Source: Lagopus muta (taxonomy: Eukaryota; Chordata; Aves; Galliformes; Phasianidae). Taken from it: a stretch of DNA of 64,000 bases. The stretch lies in the NCBI RefSeq assembly GCF_023343835.1, contig NC_064443.1, forward strand, positions 10,602,001 to 10,666,000, given 5' to 3'. The position numbers and the translations under genes are program-made. How positions within the stretch are numbered: position 1 is the first letter of the stretch; the number at the start of each line of letters is the position of its first letter. The notes beneath the pieces were generated by a model. The model saw only the letters and a list, made by a program, of their open reading frames with translations. It was not told where the DNA came from and ran no database searches. Positions 58,901 through 64,000 of this stretch are shown here, one piece after another.

Positions 58901-61900
58901 TGATGATATCATTCATGGAGCCAAGCTGCCGGAGGAAAAGCTAATCAACTTCAATAACATGCAGCACCAATACACGATCAAAGTGTTAAGTGTTTAAGAA
59001 TTACTCAGTGAGCCCTCTTGGGGTAAGTTGCTCATTTTGCCTGGCTGCTGCTTCTTTTCTGCAGCAGCCCCCTTCCCTGTCCAAATTCCAAAATTTCATG
59101 TTGTTTCCACAGAATCAGCGAGGGATGGAAAGGCTGCAATATCCTTGTTGCCAAGCAATGTTCTGCCAATTGATTTCTTTAAATGCAAAGCTTTTAATCG
59201 ACTACAGATTTTGCTGTCCAACATCTCTCCTTCTCTCAAACTCCCTTCTACTAATTTGCATGATACTCTTCTCCCATTTTTCTAATGACATAGCAGTTTG
59301 AACAGGAACTGTTTATGGATGTGGCTGCATTAACGGGCAATGCAGATAAGCCTTCTTGTGACTGTTGTTCAGAAATACAACCACATTCTTCCTTCTTTTC
59401 CAGACTCAGCTGAAAAAATACAAGACAGATAGTCCATTTATGAGAAATAGAAAAAGTAGCCATTCCTTTTTTGCTTTGTCACGTTGCTGTCTGCAAAGCT
59501 TCCCTGATGCAACTTCTTATAGTTACAACTCCAGCATACCATTTACTCTGTGAAAGCATCCGTAGTGTGATACATCAGCAAAGATGGACTTCCTTTTAAT
59601 TATAGTGATCTATAACCCAATAATGTTTGTAACATGAGTCCACTCTTGGTCAAAACTAAGCAATCTAGACCTCTTGTCCAGACTGTTCCAGAGCTAATGC
59701 TTGTTCAAAACACAGCTGTCCCACTAAAATTCTCTGGAGGCAAAGACGATACCTTACCATTGCACTGAACTGAATCATTCACTATCCAATTTCCTTTAAA
59801 CATAGAAATTGCTTTGTTTTTCTTATTCCCAGTAATTTTTACCAGAGCTTAGACATGAACAAGTCAGACTAGGTCAGGTGGGTTTCTAAGTGCCACTTGC
59901 AAAGACTTTCTTGAGACATGCAGTTGCAGGTCATTATATTTTTGCTGACCTGCAAGATGGATTTACCTTTATTTTAGGAACTCTGCATGACTCAGTGACA
60001 TTTACTTTTCAGAGCAGAAGGATTTGGAGTGTTGATTGTTCTGCAAAAAGAAGAAAGCTCTAAATATACTTTGTGGGAAACCTAAGGCCTTTCTTGTGTA
60101 ACGAAATACTCAGAGAAATTGCAAGCTACCTTACAAATAACAATCTGTTATCTACCTTACAAATAACAATCTCTACTAGCCTCAGATAGAATAAGTAGTT
60201 TACAGTCAGAAAGAAAATACACTGAAATGGTCACCATCAGCCAGGATGATGTGAGGACATGGTGGAGGACCTCTAGTAGTTCTAAGAACCAACTGCTCAG
60301 TTGAAGATGAGGAGCAAAGAACAGGACTGATAGAATCAACATTATCTCTTTTCTTACAAGCTGACTTCTGAAAGCCCTTTCCCACGAAAATTCATCTCTG
60401 TGCTGGCAGTGGTGTTAGTCTAAAGAGGTCCTTTTAAGTACTGGAAGGCTGCAGTCCTTAATACATGAGATGGTTTCCAGAATAATGTTCATCCCTTACT
60501 CTTCTTGCCTGTGCAGAACTGCCACTGAGGAACTGAGAACAGAAGCAATTCAGAAACAACACCGTGCAGGCTGGATGCATTTTGTCACCTTAGACAATCT
60601 TCTGGGAAAGAATAAGATCCGCTTCACCCAAATACATTCACAATTTGAGTAATTTTTGTAAGACTGAATTAAAAAGTATTTTCTTTGGCCTAACCAGACT
60701 TGAAATTGTATTTTGCCTTAGGAAAAACTAAGTATAAATTGAGTAAGGATTTTAAAATTTCAGCTAGAATCTTGAACTAGTAGCCGACTTTTGAACTGCT
60801 CCTACATTAGCCCATGTTTATGGTCATTCTATGTTTCACTGGAAGGGTCATTTCCTGTAGGACATACATTGAGTCACCTGATTTGCAACCTCTTGAATTA
60901 GATTTATGACCTTGCAAGGTCAGACTTTAACTCATTCTAGGCAGTTAAGTTGCAGGGAGAGCACCATGTCATTACAGATGCAGTTTTCTCCAGTTTGGTA
61001 ATAACGTTTTGGGGCCGACCTGCAAATCTGGTGTCACAAAACACAAATATCCAAACAGCATCTCTGCCCTTTCATAATTTAGAAATAAGTAAATGCATAC
61101 ATTGGAAATACCAAAACTTTTCTTGCCAGTATTTGCCAATTTGGCAAATAGAACACATTCACCTATCTCCGTGTCAAAGTGTTTAAACAGGAGACTTTAT
61201 TTTCAACTCTGCCAAGCATTTGCAGCTTCACCTGATCTCAGTAGGAGTGTGAGAAATTCAGCACCTCTCAAAATTAGGTCAGTAAGACATAACTATAGAG
61301 AGAAATGCTTTCTTCACATGTTTGCCCGTGTAAATAGTGTCTGTAATTTTTCTAGGGAGGAATCATCTCTTTTTTAATGTATCTATAATGCAGAGTACAA
61401 TTCAGTTTTCTTTTCTGATTACAGTGAAAATAAATGTTTTGCATAGAGTCAGTCCTCAGATAAGGAGCTGTACTAGAGTGAGAGTAAGAAAACAAAAGAC
61501 AGTCTATTAAGTTACATGTTTAACTAATGCAACTGGGTTTTCAGCAGCTATCAAGGACTTCTAAGTGCTTGTGGGTAAAGGCTATTCCCTAAATACCTCC
61601 ATTTCCAAGTCAGGCACCTAAAAACAAGACCTAGATGTTTGGAGAAACTCCCCCCAAATTTCATGTGATAGGATGAAGTAGCTCTCCTGAGAAGTCCTCT
61701 TGGATGTCCATCCCCACACAAGGACTCCAAACCTTTGCACAGTCACCTGTTTTACAGCTTGAGAGCTGTTTGAGAAATTCTGCTTAGTGCTGTTTCTTTT
61801 GTCTGTCTCTCAGATCCCGTGAGGCTACGAGCCTTCCGCTGCAGTGGCCGTTCCTGCAACCCTCCGGTGGGAAACCTCGCCACAGGGAGGACACCCAGCA

Positions 61901-62355
61901 CTCTCACCACGTGCGGGCAGAACAGCACAGAGCTATACTGCTCCTACCCAGACCAAAGCATCCTCCATCCAGCCTCCCATGGCTGCGGGCAGCCTCGCTG
62001 CACCAAGTGCAATGCCAACCAGCCTGATAACTCCCACCTCCCTGCTGACATGACCGATGATTTCTTTGCAAACCCAATGTCCTGGTGGCAGTCTGCCCAA
62101 GGGGTGCACAGGGAAGAAATTAGGCTGGACTTTGAAACAGAGTTCTACCTGACACACGTCATTGCTGTGTTCAAGTCACCTCGCCCAGCTGCGATGGTGT
62201 TGGAAAGGTCCCAGGACTATGGGCAGACGTGGAGGCCCTACAAATATTTCTCTGTCAACTGTACTGCGACTTTTGGGCTCCAGGATGACCTCACTGAGGA
62301 AGGCTCCATGTGCACTTCCAGATATTCAGATGCAGTACCCTGTACCAGAGGAGAG
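55931..62355 (+). CDS. Netrin-4-like secreted protein, first two coding exons, 3' part outside window
   Basis: Netrins are secreted laminin-related guidance and basement-membrane proteins; netrin-4 binds laminin gamma chains and can disrupt laminin networks. Exons 55931-55997 and 61814-62355 join in phase and give the first 203 residues. Residues 1-22 form a signal peptide with hydrophobic core GIMLIVFLECFIS. From residue 32 the laminin N-terminal domain follows: CNPPVGNLATGR, TTCGQNSTELYC, DDFFANPMSWWQSAQGVHRE, FKSPRPAAMVLERSQDYG, WRPYKYFSVNCTATFG. Two N-glycosylation sites (NST, NCT) and the domain's cysteines are visible. The match is clearly closer to netrin-4 (WWQSA.DVHRE, FKSPRPAAMVL) than to netrin-1. 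True NTN4 lies in a different syntenic group, so I call this a paralogue and give no symbol. The gene is divergent from UROC1. The GTAAGC donor at 62356 shows that the coding sequence continues. Confidence 0.88.
56848..56935 (+). mobile_element. Possible old tRNA-derived SINE fragment
   Basis: GATAGTGGTTTGGGA resembles a worn polymerase III A box, and 46 bases on GGTGGTTTAAATTCCACC resembles a B box or T arm. The spacing suits a tRNA head, but both boxes are degenerate and nothing else confirms it. Confidence 0.25.
60126..60172 (+). repeat. 21-base direct repeat, 26-base period
   Basis: CTACCTTACAAATAACAATCT occurs at 60126-60146 and again, identically, at 60152-60172. Confidence 0.95.
61814..62355 (+). 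other. Netrin-4-like exon 2, laminin N-terminal domain
   Basis: The acceptor CTCTCAG before 61814 and donor GAG|GTAAGC after 62355 bound a 542-base exon. It encodes residues 23 (split) to 203, covering most of the N-terminal half of the laminin N-terminal (domain VI) module. It ends at PCTRGE, where netrin-4 continues with VIFKAL in a later exon. That exon is not in the window. Confidence 0.9.
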
Positions 62356-62991
62356 GTAAGCAACAACTGGGGTTTGGACAAAGCTTAATGTCAAGCAGCT
62401 CAAGACTGGTGAAGGTTGGAAAGCATGTGCTCAGAGATACCATGCATGTAAGCTGAGAAAGGTGGGCCCTCCTCAAAAGCTTCATGTTAAGGAAATAAAG
62501 GGAAAGAAAAAGAAACAATATCAGTGAAAATACTTAAATTTCTTTTATGAGTGTTGCAGAGGATAGGATTAACATTGCCTATTTTTACAACGCGGCTGAC
62601 AACAACTGAAGGAAAATTCTACATTAGTAGAACCTAATTTTCTGTTTATCACTTTTAGGGTGGCATGAACAGCACTCTCTAAGCTCTTATCTTCTTTTTT
62701 TTTTTTTTTAAATTTTTTTTTCCCATACAAAAGGCCATACAAAATACATATTTCTCCATACATTTAATGCAACCATTCCTGCTAGGGGTATCATCTCACA
62801 TTGTACCTAGCCATAAACCCCAGAAATAAGATAGGAAGTGGGATTGAGTAGCCAGGCTTCACTACTAAACTGGAGGAAAGGGTCCTCCCTTGGTATGAAT
62901 GTTCTAATTAAATAAGCAGAGGGCTTTCCTCTAAAATAAGTGTACAATTGTTCTGAAAAATTCCCAAGAAAAACATTACTGATGTTATCAG

Positions 62992-63360
62992 TGTAATGCT
63001 ATAACGCAATGAAAAGCACAACAGTAATAAAAGGGTAGGAAAGTCCTAGGCTGTAGCAAGCGAGAAAAAGCCCAAATGCAGTAGTCATAGACACAGAAAC
63101 AACGGGAAATAATAATAATAATAATAATCTGCTTACCCTTGGGAAAGCCTCAAGTAGACAAGGACATCCAGCAAGATAGCCTTGCCTCCATGGCCAACTC
63201 TTAAATGAGGTCTGGGAAGGCCTGGATCCCATTTCTACCCTTCCAGTCACTCAGAGGTATTGCATTGCATCGCATGCACCTGAGCTCCCCTGTGTTGGCC
63301 CTGCCTTCCCACTAGGTGCTCAATCTCTTGTTCAGGCCCTGACTTAGCATTTCTTCTACA
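62992..63360. mobile_element. Solo LTR-like element, copy 2
   Basis: 369 bases related end to end to 44880-45240: same TGTAATGCTATAACG start and CTACA end. Flanks atcag (62987-62991) and ttcag (63361-63365) form a 5-base target duplication with one change. An (AAT)n run at 63107-63129 accounts for part of the extra length. Confidence 0.75.
63107..63129. repeat. (AAT)n microsatellite inside the LTR copy
   Basis: About seven AAT units, absent from the sister copy at 44880-45240, where the same place reads gaagaaaat. Confidence 0.9.
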
Positions 63361-64000
63361 TTCAGATACTTAGTTTAATTACAACCCTTTTAATTCATTA
63401 TTAATCTCAAAGCAATTTAGATGGGAAGGAAGGTAACTATGATTGGTATCTTTTTTTAGAGGAGATAGAAAAGCACACTCAGAGATTAGAGACATTCCTA
63501 TAACCTCACCAGAATCTTTTCGCTTCCTTCTCTCTCCCTTAGAGAAGTCACAGTCCTTTTGGTTTTCATGTCTTGAATTGATCGCACAGGTTTGGCATTA
63601 ATAGCACACTGCAAATTAAGCTCAGGTGTGAGGCAAACAATTCCAATAGTCTTCAGAAGAAAAATTAGTGTACTTATTGAGACAGAAAAAACAACAGTAA
63701 GGAGACACTGAGTTAATACTTGTGCAGCAAAGCTGGAAAACATCTCTGTGTATTAGAAATCTGGAGCAAATCATATAACTACTGTCTTGTTCCCAGAGTA
63801 GTAATTCTGCTAGTCAGTTATTAGAACACATTTAAGTCAAATACATCCAAATGTCTCCTGTTGAGAGATTACAGTTTGCCACGTCAGTGTAAAATCTACG
63901 CAGCTATTAGGATTTTTTACTCTTTTGTGCCTTCGAAATGAAAATCTGGAAGTATTTTCAGGATCTATTTAAAGATTTTCAGCACACATTAAGGGTCCTG

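Larger units (their letters stand above)
55998..61813 (+). other. Intron 1 of the netrin-4-like gene
   Basis: About 5.8 kb. It contains a possible old tRNA-derived SINE (56848-56935), T-rich runs near 57697-57735 and a 21-base direct repeat (60126-60172). I found no other coding exon. Confidence 0.65.
62356..64000 (+). other. Intron 2 of the netrin-4-like gene, incomplete
   Basis: No further laminin-type exon is visible up to the window end. The stretch holds T-rich runs near 62696-62722 and the second solo LTR-like element. Confidence 0.6.

Noticed and set aside
1-64000. CRISPR arrays, bacterial operons, rRNA or clear tRNA genes
   Set aside because: I saw no regularly spaced repeats of that type, no prokaryotic gene layout and no cloverleaf that holds up; the window is ordinary avian nuclear DNA.

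Overview
This window is vertebrate nuclear DNA and almost certainly from a bird. Genes are split by GT-AG introns, promoters are CpG-rich, and the commonest interspersed repeats are CR1 retrotransposon tails ending in ATTCTGTG-type octamers, which are typical of avian genomes. Two TG...CA elements look like solo LTRs of an endogenous retrovirus. I see no bacterial genes, CRISPR array, rRNA or confident tRNA. A galliform would fit, but the sequence alone does not prove the species.

Four protein-coding genes can be read exon by exon. (1) The last five coding exons of CFAP100 (CCDC37, a ciliary coiled-coil protein) lie on the + strand at 1110-4117. (2) ZXDC, a ten-zinc-finger transcription regulator, is complete on the - strand: 10 coding exons, 15973 down to 6746, 922 codons plus stop. 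Its first exon sits in a CpG island. (3) UROC1 (urocanate hydratase of histidine breakdown) is complete on the - strand: 20 coding exons, 52298 down to 18539, 676 codons plus stop. (4) The first two coding exons of a netrin-4-like secreted laminin-N protein lie on the + strand (55931-55997 and 61814-62355); the gene runs off the right edge.

Layout: CFAP100 and ZXDC are tail to tail, with poly(A) signals about 375 bp apart. ZXDC and UROC1 are in tandem, with about 2 kb between the UROC1 poly(A) signal and the ZXDC promoter. UROC1 and the netrin-like gene are head to head across about 3.6 kb, which holds a CR1 disrupted by another repeat and a GC-rich block ending in a 40-A tract. CFAP100-ZXDC-UROC1 is, as I recall, the same order as on human 3q21.3, so this is conserved synteny; the netrin-4-like neighbour is the part I do not recall from the mammalian locus. 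The four genes are not a functional pathway (cilium, transcription, liver metabolism, extracellular matrix).

All reading frames joined across splice sites are open and in phase, so none of the four genes is a pseudogene in this window. I did not find a new biological system. The most worthwhile leads are the netrin-4 paralogue, two small unclassified repeat families with analysable junctions, a possible short ZXDC isoform made by intron read-through, and an unusually long unexplained open frame inside a UROC1 intron.
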